Origin: Panaeolus papilionaceus
Taxonomy: Eukaryota; Basidiomycota; Agaricomycetes; Agaricales
NCBI GenBank assembly: GCA_015501605.1
Contig: JADNRZ010000034.1
Coordinates: 271,536 to 335,535, forward strand
Length of the DNA: 64,000 nucleotides
Direction: 5' to 3'
The notes under the pieces are model-generated. The model searched no databases. It saw nothing but the letters and a program-made list of their open reading frames with translations, and was not told the origin of the DNA. The translations under genes were made by a program, and so were the position numbers. This document shows, in pieces, positions 47,687-59,495 of the stretch (position 1 is its first letter; every line of letters starts with the position of its first letter).

Positions 47687-48339
47687 ATGGCATTCATGTA
47701 CACCCCCTTTCATCAGCTTGGTCCGCCCTGGGACATCCCTGCTGCACCGCCACTTATTCCACAGGCAATACTTGCGCTTCCCTTTGCCCTGTATGGCATT
47801 TCATATGATTTTAATTTTCATCACATGGAGGATTCTCCTCCTGATGGTTGGGGTGTACCACGCAGTAAGTTCTCTTCCCTTTTATCAAATTTTATGAGGC
47901 TTGGGGGGAAAATGACAGCTAATAGTAATTTATTCCAGGCCATGTGTATAACCAGTTGACAACATTCTTCCTGGCACACGGATATATTCGCTCGCAATAT
48001 TCTATGTGGGTGAAGTTTTCCTGGCCTGTATATGTGTGGCAGGACATGATGGATCTCCGCGATATTACCCCACAGGGCATTTTTGCCACTTGTATCCAGA
48101 GGCTCTGCATGGTCCAAATCCCACTCCCAATCGAGCAATACTGGCTAATATATGATATCCAACTGGGTGGACTATTTTCCCTCCATCTGTATGGGCCGAC
48201 TCCTGCTAACCGGATTCCAATGGGTGTTGTCAATAACCCGGTCCCTAACAACTGGCCTAACAATCAAGGCAATCATTTGCCTCCAGCGGTCAGACATAGT
48301 CATGGAGCATATCAATCAGTTCATTGGTGTGTTGCATGA
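47687..48339 (+). CDS. Uncharacterised two-exon protein
   Basis: Two exons (47687-47871 and 47938-48339) join across a GT-AG intron (gtaagt ... ttccag) to give a continuous protein of about 195 residues. It starts MAFMYTPFHQLGPPWD and ends HWCVA. It is rich in Pro, aromatic residues and Tyr/Trp, with WVKFSWPVYVWQDMMD in the middle. I recognise no domain. The good splice signals and sustained open frame favour a real gene. It is divergent from the S9 peptidase gene, with a shared 300-nt upstream region. Confidence 0.45.
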
Positions 48340-49234
48340 AAGTACTTTTAGTGTGGCGTTTGTGAAATAAAATTTTTAATTTTGCTCTCCAATAACCGCT
48401 GTCGTTCTTCCCTTGACCAGTTGAGCCAAAAGGGGTAGAAATTTCTGGGAAAGGAATTTAAGTAGCCATCATAATCAAAAAACACTGACCAATTCTGGGC
48501 ACATCCTCAACCTGTCCTTTCACCAACTTTAACTTGAGCTCGTTTCATGGATTGCGTATTTCTCGACCCCAGGCTTCCAGTTCATTATACCTGAAGTAAT
48601 CTTTGCTTGCACTTGATATGATAGCTTTCTAGGATGATGACAACAGCAATGTCCAGCAAGGTTGTGGTCGAGACTTGGGAGGGTAAGATATAGCTCAAGT
48701 TCCCAAAATATCCACTGTTTAGTGCTGGTTCAAGTTGTTTATAATGACATGGTGCACTAATATAACAGAAACACTGCAGTCTGTGGCATTGGGACATCGG
48801 GAAAGCAGGAGCGTGCAACCCTCCTTTGTTACTCCTCATGGCCCATTGCATTTCGCCGTGATAATGGCCCCCTGGTCCGATATCTTCCTCATATGTCAAT
48901 CCCGCTGAACAAAGCGATCCAACGCCACATACCAGGTACGTCGCAAAGCCTATGCTTGAGAGATATAATCTCAGTTTCACATCGACAGGTCTTACAATTC
49001 CTCTCCATTGCTCATGCGACAGTCAAAGCCACTCATCTTTGCCTTAATGCCAATCAAATACTCTGACCTGAATAATGACGACAACGACATCTATTTTAAT
49101 GATCTTTTCAACCTGATGGGTACGACATACAAGATAGATCACGTCGTGGGTCGGAGACTGAGGAGAAAGAGCAAAGTGGCACCTTCGATGAAGCCACAAA
49201 TGCCACTTCAAAACTGTCCTCACCACTCTGTTGG
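48340..49234. other. Intergenic, no supported gene
   Basis: No recognisable coding sequence. Short frames on both strands (48585-48980 minus, 49008-49322 plus) are unsupported, and the latter runs into the solo LTR. Confidence 0.4.
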
Positions 49235-49238
49235 AGGA

Positions 49239-49822
49239 TGTCGCGCTCCGCATGGTTTACCCCATAAAATCAGCTCCATAACGATCCCGAGCGACTGCAC
49301 CTTCGCTCCACAGCATCACTAAGCGCCAAGTACGAGTTAAACGCTCGTTTTATTCTCGCGCCCCACTTAGTTTCGAATATATGATTGATATCAATATTTG
49401 TATCATTTTATTCTTCATTTTCTTGTAAATAACACTCCTCACCCATATGCAACGCCTCTCCCTCCTGTAATATACATGTTCCTATCGGTCTATGCTCTCC
49501 ATTCTTTTATTCCACAGTATCCACAATTTTGTAGTATAAAATATGTACCTAAACTACGAGATATAACAGGTTATTGCACCTCACCTTCGTATCAGTCAGT
49601 TTCAGGTCACAGTCGACCTCGTTATCAGTCCACAGCTCATATTGTTCGTCTCAGAAGCGCTCGAAGCGCTAGAATCATCATTAGTCATTCGTTACACTAC
49701 CAACCGACCGCAGGCATCGAAGCACCTACCGGCTCCGTGCATTTCACCCTCGCATACACATCACCTCTGCCTACCCTCATTATTTGTTTGGTTTTATACC
49801 ATATACCGTAGGCGGTACAACA
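49239..49822 (+). mobile_element. Solo LTR (family B, copy 2)
   Basis: A 584-bp unit starting TGTCGCGCTCCGC and ending GGCGGTACAACA, flanked by AGGA (49235-49238 and 49823-49826). It is related to the solo LTR at 42082-42838 but in the opposite orientation; the first 200 bp are nearly collinear with it apart from scattered differences. The length difference comes from internal indels. No retrotransposon interior is present. Confidence 0.82.
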
Positions 49823-49826
49823 AGGA

Positions 49827-50430
49827 TCTATCTCTCGACCAGCACCTTTGAATGATCCCCCAGTATTGCAAACTCAATTTCGAAACCCATCAACTCCTAC
49901 ACAAACAAGCCACCCACAACGCCTTCCAACTTGAAGTACCTGGGCAAATTCATCCATCCCTTTGCCGCGCCTGAGTAGATTGGATGGCAAAAGGCGTGCC
50001 ATTCAGCACGATGCAGAAAACACCCTGCAATTCACCTCTTCATCGTCTGAAAGGAAGCACCCTCGAAAGTCTGGGACAACTCCCATTTCATCTCTCGTCA
50101 AGGACTTGGCAGGTGTAGAGTGGGAAGTACCTTCACCTGCAGCGTCTGCGAGGACTTCTCTCTTCATTCAGCTCCTTGTAGCTGTAGGGTTGTCTAGTTC
50201 TTCATCCCTGTCAAAGAAGCAAACTTCTGGACCCATACTCCCATTTGCAACCGTCACAAATAGTAGGTTCTGGTGTTCAGATACAGGAAGGAGGTTATGA
50301 AAATAGGTGTTGGTTGTAAAGCTAGGTGAGAGCAGAGGTTATTCAGATCAACAGAAACACTGCAGATACGGGGAAGACGCTCAGGAATCCATGGCCACTC
50401 GAGTTCCCACCTCATGTGACTGGAGAATTG
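49827..50430. other. Intergenic with unsupported plus-strand frame
   Basis: A 112-codon plus frame at 49962-50300 is Ser/Lys-rich with no domain. It could be an exon fragment. Nothing else is seen. Confidence 0.3.
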
Positions 50431-53231
50431 CAATACTGTAGTACAATTAGAAGGGCCTTGTATTGAAATAACCCTTCCAATGGGCCTCCCTTCGCCCTCT
50501 CCCTTTCCGTGGTATGTAGCTGTACATTCACTTGAATTAGCATTTCAATACTATTCCGATCACCAACTTGTATTCCCTCTATTCACCTCTCTGCCCTCTT
50601 CTTCATTCAAATGAATTAGTATTTGAACATGGGGCTCATGTCTGCTTTCCTGTGTGCGCTAATTGATTGACCCTTCATGTGTACCTGATTGAAATAGTAT
50701 TTGAATACACCTCTCTCTCCCTCCTCTCTCGTCCTTCCCTTCCGTTTCACATCCCTTCGACTGTTCACGTGCACCTGATTGAAATAGTATTCAAATGCTA
50801 ATCCGATACCTCTCTCTCCCTCCTCTCTCGTCCTTCCCCTCCATTTCACGTCCCTTCGACCATCCACATATATCCGTTTGAAATAGTATTTGAATACTAA
50901 TCTGGCACAGCGACACTCCCTCTCCCTTATCTCTCTCTTCCTTCTCTTCCCTTCCGTTTCACATCCCTGCGTCCATATTTAAATACTCATCCCCCTCTGG
51001 TCCCCTTCCCTCCCCTTTGATCTCCCTGTGTGTGTTCACGGTGCACTTGATTCATGTTCAAGCACTGATTCAGTACCTCCCCTTGTGCTCATTCGAGTCC
51101 AGTTGATCGAACAAATGTTTGATATTAAACAGTATTTAAATACTAATCAAATCTATATTTTTTTTATCAAACCTGACCCACGGCTCACTGCCTGTCTCAT
51201 GAAGTGCATATTTTAATTCCAATTAATTAATACTTGAGAAATTGAGAAAGTGACAAGCGCGCGAAGCATGTCAGGTCTTTGATTCCTGATGCCATCAGCT
51301 CATGGACACAAGTCAATTGGAATTTTAATTGATTACTATTCAATTACTGGCTATATCTGAGATAAAAGTATTCCCTGTCGATGAGCGCCCAGTGAGATTT
51401 TTTTTTTTTCAAAATATATATGAAATTGGTATGTTACAGTCACGGTTCTTTGTTATCACCGATTATTCACACCGTGACGACAGTCGCATTTGTGACTTTC
51501 CATCCTGACATCACCAGTGACCAAGATAAAATTCTGGGAATAACTTGTTTGGCCTCTAATCTAAGAGAGAGCAGTACTCAGAAAAGCAATCATTGGTTTA
51601 ATAGCTATCTCTTTGTGTATTAAATGTGATCTTAGCATCTCTTGAAGATGCTGAATTCGAATGAAACAGCGATTAAGATGGCTGATAACCAGGAAGTGCA
51701 CAGCCACCCGATCTTAGGACCCTATGAAGGTCAGTAAGTTCAGTTCGGTGCATTAACTCATACACGATTACTATAATAATTGAATAGAAAGATATGCTAT
51801 TAAATACACTCATTGCATGCATTTTTGAGTTAGAGGAATAATTTTTGGGATGTGAACACAGATCGGCATGAAGTCTACCATGGTTCCATACGCCAATCTA
51901 CATTCCCTACAACAACATTTGGTGCATTTACACTTTATCATGAAACATGCTTTCGGAGCACTCTATATCAAATCTTAACATATTCAGGATATTAAATCCT
52001 TAATTTCAAGCTCAGTGCGCATGTTTTGACCCTTCAGAAAGGAAAATACATGTTTCGGAGGCTGGCATATAGATATCAATGGAGGCTTCCTATTGGCTGA
52101 TGATAAATTCCGTTCTGGTGTTCAACAACGGGAGAGCATTTATTATGCATTCTACCTAATAGCTCCCTTCATGATCGACGTATTCTCTCAATAAGTACTC
52201 CTTCTAGATCTGTGTTGAGTTCTGGGTCTGTAGAGTATGTATGGGCTGCTGTATCTAAAATTTTCTACATTTTCAGTAGGGAAAATATGCAATCTAAATA
52301 TAGCTTGCGCACATCATCACTCAACTTGCTATCCAGCTATACATGTGGGAGGGAACGTGTCTTTTAGATTGAACAATCTGTGCAATAGAATTACAAATTT
52401 CTATTTAAATGGTATTTAAATAGAAATCAAACTTGTGTTCACAGCTACAGCAAATACTATCTACCACTGTTCCCAACTACTGGTAAAGCTATGTGGGAAG
52501 AGGGGGGTGCAGAATTAGTATTTGGATACTTATTCAATTGAATGTAAAGATGTATGTGATGTGAGAGAGGAGCAAGTGGGAGGTATTGAATCAGTATTTG
52601 GATACTGATTTAACTTAAGTCCAACATGGACACATGGAGGTGAAAGGGAAGGTAACAGGGAAGAAGGTGAAGGGAGGGTGTTGGATTAGTATTCAAATAT
52701 TACTTCAATTGCATACATGGGAACGGACTCTGGGAGTGAAAAGGAAGGTAAGGGAGGGTGAGAGGAAGGTAAGGGAGGGTGAGAGGAAGGTAAGGGAGGG
52801 TGAGAGGAAGGTGAGGGGGGCATCGAATTAGTATTCAAATACCTCTTCGATACAGTTATGGGAAGGAGGAGGGAAATGATGTGAACAAGAGAGGGTATCG
52901 ATTTAGTGTTTGAATAGTAATTGAATCAATCAAATGCGCGTGAGCACACTCAGGGACACCAACGTGTATGCACACAGGGACAGGAAGGGAGCGGAACAAG
53001 AGTGGGGCAGGATGTGTTGAATTTATATTCAAATGCTAATTCAATTGATTGAGAAAGGGGGAGGGGAACAAGAGAGGAGGGACTCCGACGTTTTGCTTAG
53101 GTCTTGAATTTATATTGAAATACTAATTCATTTGAAGGAAGGAGAGGGAAGGGAGGCCAACAAAACGAAGAAGACAATTACATTGTAAAGTGTATTGAAA
53201 TACAACCTCCCTGTAATTGTAAGTAGTATTG
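50431..53231. repeat. Fold-back-like array of AT-rich palindromic boxes
   Basis: About 15 boxes of the type GAATTAGTATTTGAATACTAATTC recur every 60-130 bp, for example near 50536, 50690, 50778, 50880, 52514, 52587, 52684, 52823, 53018 and 53106. Spacers in the left arm are pyrimidine-rich (CTCTCTCCCTCC) and in the right arm purine-rich (GAGAGGGAAGGGAGG), so the two arms are roughly reverse complements. The outer ends also resemble each other inverted: CAATACTGTAGTACAATTA at 50431, and the complement of TAATTGTAAGTAGTATTG ending at 53231. The middle (51.2-52.4 kb) lacks the spacer bias and has no long frame. This suggests a large fold-back or long-inverted-repeat DNA transposon. No clear target duplication was found. 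Confidence 0.55.
52740..52820 (+). repeat. 21-bp tandem repeat, G-rich
   Basis: The unit AAGGTAAGGGAGGGTGAGAGG repeats nearly four times inside the right arm of the palindrome array. Closely spaced GGG runs give G-quadruplex potential on the plus strand. Confidence 0.8.
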
Positions 53232-53253
53232 AAATTATCCAACCACATCATCT

Positions 53254-54079
53254 GTGTCGGTATCCTGCGATTGCTGTTCACTAGATTCCAGAATCCAGAG
53301 AGGTGAGCTTCAACAAGCGGATGTCTCAGTAACGACCATTCAAGTTCATACAGCATATCAGACCATATGTATCACATGGCAGTATTGTCTATGCTCTCTG
53401 ATGACCCAACTTTGGATGTGTCAAAGTAAGTACGCTGTTTTGCATCAGGTATACACTGAACTCATATTGGCCTCTGTGGGTGTGTGATGGTGTCTCTCGT
53501 TCACGACCTAGCAGAGGCGCATGGTGAGCGACGAGCATTCCATCCATCTGGAACTTCCTGATCGTTCTGAGACTTTTGGTATGCAGTTGGTGACATCGTG
53601 CCCCGAGAGGGCATATCAAAAGAAGAAAAGCATTGGCAAGAGCAAGCAGCTATGAAGAACTTTGTTACAGACATGCTTCACAATAGTCCTACAGCATTGA
53701 CAATCGAAGCACTGTGGAAGGTGAGAGCTCTTGTGAAGCGACTGTGAACTGTGAACCATGAACTGAAAAAAGTAAATGGACTCTAGGAATACGAAGAAGG
53801 CGAAACAGTTGAAGCCCACTTTGTGAAAGATTTGGATAAATTCGAGATGGCATCTCAAGGTAAGATGGTTGCAATACCCCTGCACTCATGGATGTAGAAC
53901 TGATTAACTGGTTATCAGCTCTAGAATACAAAAGGAACCATGGTACATGGACACTACAGCCATTCTTCGACTCCAGTATCCCAAAACTTCAACATCCACA
54001 AGTGAAGCAATGGGGTGCGGACCTTCTCGAGGAACACGCTCAGATGCAACAAGGGCAGGACTCTAAGCCTCATTTATGA
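53254..54079 (+). pseudogene. HDDC2/YGK1-type 5'-deoxynucleotidase relic, 5'-truncated
   Basis: Exons joined by eye read NPESISDHMYHMAVLSMLS, then VMVSLVHDLAEAHVGDIVPR, EEKHWQEQAAMKNFVTDML, ALWKEYEEGETVEAHFVKDL, DKFEMASQALEYKRNHG and FFDSSIPKLQHPQVKQWGAD, ending at 54079. This matches HD-domain 5'-deoxynucleotidases (human HDDC2, yeast YBR242W), with the metal-binding His and the HD pair visible. The N-terminal start, normally about 40 residues longer with an RTGW motif, is missing: the sequence stops at the edge of the palindrome array ending at 53231. One intron also lacks an AG acceptor, with GG at 53478-53479 before GTGTGATGG. It is most likely a truncated, decayed gene. Confidence 0.72.
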
Positions 54080-54511
54080 TTTCACGTGTAGATATTTTTA
54101 AAACACCCACCCCACAATTCAAGCACACACCCCATGAAGTCTATGTGACTGCAACGATCAGAGAAATAGAATTCTGTAGGGTTTCGAACTGAACATGAAA
54201 TCGCAATAGGGTAAATGGGGAGGGGACAATCGACTATGAACATGTATGTGTCAATAAGTTCGCACAGCTTGAGAAAACTCAAGGACACCAATAAATGATT
54301 AGAAAGTAGCACTATTGAGGTGTCTGTGAAGTGATCGTACTCAGTCAGTCTCTGATGGGTTCTGTCGATCGTTATTTAAACTTGGCTAGTGCTTGGTCTC
54401 AGGTTTCATGCTCTCTCGATAGTCACTCTTTCAAACACTTGAAGTCAACCACCAACACCCAATCGACCAGCTCAACACTCTTCTTCTAACTTTACATCAT
54501 AAACTATCAAC
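54080..54511. other. Intergenic / promoter of the next gene
   Basis: No gene is seen. The last 100 nt before 54512 are CT-rich with TTTCAAACACTT-type leader sequence, typical of a basidiomycete 5' untranslated region. Confidence 0.4.
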
Positions 54512-55356
54512 ATGTTCAAAAATCATTCCCTACAGCTGAACAGTCGTGCTCAGACATTCGTTGATAAACTGTTTCACTACAGATATGCATCAGAAAAAGC
54601 AAGGGTCCCAATCCGAAAGACTTTCAATACTACTTTCCAGTCGGAAAATAGATGCTCAAAAATTCCCTATGACATTGCATACCAGCGATGGAATGAGCTC
54701 TGTGTGTATACAAGGACAACCCCCCCTATCTACATCATTGTTGGATCCCCAGAATGGAAAGAGACCTGGACATTGATTGACAGTATTCTAGAGATGCAGC
54801 CCACACGCATGTCAGAGTGAGTTGGCTTCTTCTACCTGCAAGATTTCTTTCAATTGACATTTCATTAAAATGCTACAGTTACTTCCTGCAGGTTATTGCT
54901 GGGAATTATGCTTCATACCTGGTGACATCGTTTGAGCTGAAAGATAGCAACCCCCATAAGGCTACTATTATGAGTGTTGTTGATGCAAGAATGTAAGTGA
55001 TGTATTACATCCCACCTAAGATCTAACTTACATGGTCAATTTGAATGGCTAGGTACGCTTGCCTTGAGGAACTGGAGGCCCCTGGGGCAGTTGACTTTGA
55101 CCCAGAATTTATCAACAAAGCCATGCAAAGGGACCTGGCTAAACTTATCACTCGACAGCTGCACTCAGTGGACAAAGAGGGTTGTCCATTTGAGTTTGTG
55201 ATCAAAGATTATGGGACAAGTTATGTGAATGGCCCATGGGTGGAATATCGGCTGCTTCATGATGGAAAAGAGTACCCAGGGGACGAAGGCATAAAGATCA
55301 TAGCAGGTCAAATTGATGAATTGTTGAAGAAAGCCAAGGTTGTATCCGATACATAG
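54512..55356 (+). CDS. Uncharacterised three-exon protein (240 aa)
   Basis: Exons 54512-54816, 54879-54992 and 55053-55356 join in frame through standard GT-AG introns to give exactly 241 codons including the stop. The protein starts MFKNHSLQLNSRAQTFVDKL, contains PPIYIIVGSPEWKETWTLID and ends KKAKVVSDT. I recognise no domain. There is no signal peptide or membrane segment; it is probably soluble and cytosolic. The consistent splicing makes it very likely a real, intact gene. It lies directly downstream of the deoxynucleotidase relic in the same orientation. Confidence 0.65.
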
Positions 55357-55383
55357 TTTGGTACATATTGAATTCAGTCATTG

Positions 55384-56766
55384 TATTTTATAGTATTCAG
55401 TGTTGAAACAACCAGAAGCGAGATGTGCATTTGGGAGACTAGAGTACAGGCTGTCATTGTAAAGCTCCTCAGGGATAGTGGTATCAACGGGTACACTCCC
55501 AATGTCACTGATGTTCCCACTATCCTCCACACTTACAACACAACCACCCCCATCATCAACCAATGCAGCGACATGAGATGACGCCGCAGGACCACAAGGC
55601 TTGCAAGGAGCCTGCCTCGCACAACCACCCCCATCCCGAATGTCCAATAATACCACAATCCTCGCATGTCTTGGAGGAGCGGGTAGAAGAGGTGGGAGGA
55701 CGAAACACCCAGCAAGTACTTCTAGTCGTTGTCATCCACGTAGTCAAGCTCTTCAGCGATACCACAGCTGAACTCCAGGAACGTGGCTGGCAGACCTCGT
55801 AGAAACTGGACAACAGCGTCAAGAGCACTCCACACAGTTCGATCATGAAGAACTTGGATCCATCCCTGCTCCAATGGGGTAACCATCAACACGCTTCCCA
55901 CGAGCCGCACAAGACAACGCGCGCAGACTCTCAACACACTTCTGAGTCTCCCATAGTTCAATGGTGCAAACAGTTACACATGGATGATCTCCTGCATCAT
56001 GTCACGAGACGTCCTCAGGCAGTGGCAGAATGCATGCCAGAAGCGCCTTATCAACCCTAGAGACCACCATACGGTAAGCAAGCAAGTCCAGTTGCAACCA
56101 CTGCTGATACGTAGCCTCCTAATCCGGCGTAGGAGACGGAGGAAGAGACAGAAGCAAAAATGGGATCTACACCAACCCGACCCCTGGTGCCCCCAACCTT
56201 CTTCGTGACTGCATACCCAGCAAGCCCAGCTGCATACGATGCACGAGTGATACCAGAAACCCATCCCGAAAGGGCCGAACATGGCAGACCAGGGCGCAGA
56301 CTCTCGACAGGGCTCAGCAGAGACATACTGTCACTAATAGTAGGAACAGCGGGTTGAACAGCAGACTGAGAAGGAGCAATATCCGGCGGCAGGAGGAGAT
56401 GGAAGAGGTGCAGTGGGTTGAAATTGAGGATAAAACTCTGGTGATCCCAGTTATTGTATAAATCGGGTGGTGGTATAGGATTAGGATGCATCAGATAGCT
56501 CAACGGAGGTTGAACAAAGCGAGGATGAAACATCTGAGGGGCCTGGGGGGGTAACGCATACATTTATACAAGCCAGGCTGAGGGTTATTAAGCGATGCAT
56601 AGTGTGGTTGGGGCACAGGTGAAGGTGAAGAGCAGAAGCGTGTTGGTGGGCAGGAAGAGAGCCTGAGCATAGCCACTGGGGTGTTGCGAGGCAAAGTAAC
56701 CATTCCCATTGTTGACAGCAGAAGCATCAGCAGCCGAGAAAGGATGAGGTCGCAGATCGACAGCAA
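55384..56766 (-). CDS. Unresolved minus-strand locus, low-complexity protein
   Basis: Several minus-strand frames here look exon-like. One is a Pro-rich segment (PPPDLYNNWDHQSF) followed by a Gly/Ala/Ser-rich segment with SLLSPVESLRPGLP and VTKKVGGTRGRVGVDPIF at about 56560-56060. Another contains VWSALDAVVQFLRGLPATF and CGIAEELDYVDDND at about 55960-55722. A terminal one ends at about 55378 and contains VDTTIPEELYNDSLY. I could not find one consistent set of splice sites. It may be a real gene of unknown function with several introns, or a decayed one. Confidence 0.3.
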
Positions 56767-57060
56767 ACGTCCCGGGACAAACCAGTATAGTGCGCTCTGT
56801 GTGTGTATTCAGAGCAATGTAATACTACCCCTCGCCTGACCCGACACACCTCGATCCCGCGACCGTATTTCTGAGAGGCTTATGAGAATCACAAAGAGAT
56901 TTTGGACGTTGATTTGAATACAATTACAGTTACATAAAATCGTACATCAAGGCTATAGCTAGATACAAGAACATGATATCTTACAAAACATATCTGAAAT
57001 CTCTATTCTGGATATCTGTGAGATCCAAGAATTCCTAGTGTTTCCAAAAAAAGAACGTCA
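56767..57060. other. Intergenic, no gene seen
   Basis: Short AT-rich stretch between the unresolved locus and the MFS relic. Confidence 0.4.
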
Positions 57061-57672
57061 GTAATTAAGCTCATCTTTAGACCCAACTCCACAGGAGTAC
57101 CGCCCATGGAGTTGGGCACCAGCAAGTAAAATTGAGTGGAACTGTAGACGTACCTTATCCACTTTCACCCTCTCCGTCTCTCCGCCTTTCCCCACGCGTT
57201 CGATGTAGACGTCGTCGTAGGTCTCGTCTTGAGGTTCCATATCGCGCCGTTTGTTTTCGCTCGACATATGGCGACGCAGGACAAGGAGAATGGCCATACA
57301 GCAGAGGTAACAGATGCCAATGATAATCCATGGGGTGTGGTTCCTATAGATGATACAGTGGTTAGTGCTCTTTATTTTAGTTCGCAATGTTCCGAAACCA
57401 ACCTGGGCTTGTATTTCGCCTGCCACATGAACGGACCAGCAGAGTTGCCGATGCAGTATGCTGAGAGCATAATAGCGTTCACTGTTATGCGCTTTGTGTG
57501 CCCTGCAGTGACACTGGATACCCATGAAAGAGAAAGCACAAAACCAGCTGTTCCAACACCTATGAAGCAAATTTAGCGACAGCCCAAAGGACTGGCTCAG
57601 GGAGCACTTTGTGCATCGCTCCAATACTCCAGCAAGTCAGCAGAAGCCTGCCAGGACTAGTATCAAACTTGA
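57061..57672 (-). pseudogene. MFS transporter (allantoate permease-like) C-terminal fragment
   Basis: Minus-strand pieces read VGTAGFVLSFSWVSSVTAGH, TKRITVNAIMLSAYCIGNSA, GPFVWQAKYKPR and NHTPWIIIGICYLCCMAILL, with an acidic/basic cytosolic tail (DETYDDVYIERVGKGG) after them. This is the last membrane part of a Dal5/Tna1-type anion:cation symporter of the major facilitator superfamily. Only about a third of the usual 500 residues is present. No earlier membrane segments are found upstream, and the conserved C-terminal DLTD...FRYV motif is degraded. It is a truncated gene relic. Confidence 0.72.
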
Positions 57673-58115
57673 CAGGCGTGTTTGGACGATGCAATTCTCA
57701 AGTAACGTTGACATAGTCATAACAAAGTTTATTCTGAGGTGTTTTGTCCTATTAGGAGAAAAACTCATCTTTAATTTCCGTTCTGTACTGCAGAATTGAT
57801 CCCACTTCTCACTGATTCTTAATTAAAAGACTTGTAATCCGAAAAACTCGCTTTCTAACCGCGGTCTACAATCACATCCTTGTAGGCTTCAATCCCGAGT
57901 TGTTGATCGAGTTATGGTCAAGATACCGAAATGGCCGAGCGCAATCGCTTGAGTGATAACTAGCCTGGAGGCCTCAGACAACGACGGCAACTTGCAAGAC
58001 TGCAAAATCAAATCTTGATCAAAACTTTCAAGTTTCTCTCACTTCAAACCCTAAATGTTTTTGGATTCTACAAATCAACTTATCTGGTTCCCTCATATCA
58101 TGAAATACACCATCC
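57673..58115. other. Intergenic, no gene seen
   Basis: AT-rich stretch with no recognisable gene. A tRNA-like start (aatggccgagc at about 57930) was considered but not supported. Confidence 0.4.
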
Positions 58116-59495
58116 CTACCTGTGACATTTCGGCAGATAACTGGCCCAGATCCTAATTTTTACCCATACCACCTGAGCCGTCACTCTGACAGAATTGGGA
58201 CCGTGACGAGATGAAGAGGCTTCGAATGCAAGCATCATCGCCTGCAACTCTTCAGGTATGGGACAACCTTCTGCATCTTGAGTGTTCAACAGGACAAGGT
58301 CACCTAGAAACGTTCGAAGAAGCTGTAGCGCCTGTTTTCGATCGTGCTTTAGTTGTGCTTTAAGCCGACGATCGAGACTTGCTGGCTGGCTTAGCTCTTC
58401 ATCCATCATACCGAGACGCATTTGAACGGCCGCTATCCGCTCGAGAATGTCGCCGTAGACGATTGTCCTAATCGCGCCACTGTCTTCTGGATGGTTGCTG
58501 AATTTACCACGCGAAACCCCGACTTGTTGGAAGGCGAACCCTTTCGAGAGCTCCCCTGGAGGATAGGCTGGGTTGCTCGCAATACTGAGTGTCTGCGTGA
58601 GGATCCACAACGCAGAACTCGGTGTGCCTTCATATTTTCTCGCCTCTAATCCATCGTCGATTTCTTCCTAAATAACAACGCTTCAATATCAAGTTGCATA
58701 ATCGCATCTAAACTTAGCGTTACCCTCCAGTAGTCTTCTTGTAACTGCTGATATCGCTCGAGGGCTTGCAACATGTTTTTGGCGCTGGCGATTTGGTTCC
58801 ACATGGTGGTTACGACCGTTACCCGACGGTTGATAGATCCCGGACCCAGAAGGGCCTTGAAAATGCGGATAGCTCTGCGCTTGCTGCCAGACATCCTCTT
58901 GTCCGTTATGCGTTCGAAATACATAACCATATGCGAGAATGTCTCCTGTGAGCTCCTGGGGGGATCGTCAAAGTAGCATTCAGTCTCTAAGGCTCATCAT
59001 ATTCACTCGAAATTGTCAACATACTCTAAATCCACGTGGTTTTTTTGCCACTCTTGTAAACCTTTTATGACGTTGGCTTCAGACATTTTGCTATCTAGTA
59101 ATCCAGGGGTATCCACAAGCACAATTGGACAGTGCATTTTGGTTTGTTCTTCCCATGAAGGACTTGTGAATCTGTATGGAGTGACTACCTGAGTGACGCT
59201 CTCCAAGGAATTTTTCGATATCGATAGACTATCGTTTGGAGATAGAGACTCGATGAACTGGTGGGCGCTCGCAGTCATTTATCATCAACAGAACAAAAAG
59301 TAATCAAACCTACCGCACTCTTTCCTGAGCCAGTTGGTCCCATTAAGCTAGTGTCATTGCGAAAGCTCGCAGGGAATCTGGAGGGCTAGGGACATTAACT
59401 TACTATATCAGATACGCGTAGGGCGGCACGCTTCCCGTCAGTCTCTCCATCTTTGTTTCCACACCTTCACAGTTCTCCGCGGTTATAGTAGGCAT
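58116..59495 (-). CDS. P-loop GTPase-like protein
   Basis: Exons join in frame to give about 370 residues. The start MPTITAENCEGVETKM is followed by YLIYLMGPTGSGKSA (Walker A/G1). Then FIESLSPNDSLSISK leads to TQVVTPYRFTSP (a possible G2) and CPIVLVDTPGLLDSKM (G3, DxxG). The long C-terminal part has MVMYFERITDKRMSGSKRRA and QALERYQQLQEDYWR, joined by a 57-nt intron to EEIDDGLEARKYEGTPSSAL, and then helical, Gln/Arg-rich sequence. This resembles the basidiomycete AIG1/G-domain GTPases. No clear N/TKxD motif is seen. The cellular role is unknown. All splice sites are GT-AG with in-frame joins, so it looks intact. Confidence 0.72.

Noticed and set aside
52634..52831. Lys/Glu/Arg repeat protein from the plus frame
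   Set aside because: It is simply the translation of the 21-bp tandem repeat.
57925..58000. Possible tRNA gene (aatggccgagc...)
   Set aside because: Only a D-arm-like start is present; no matching acceptor stem or T-arm could be paired on either strand.
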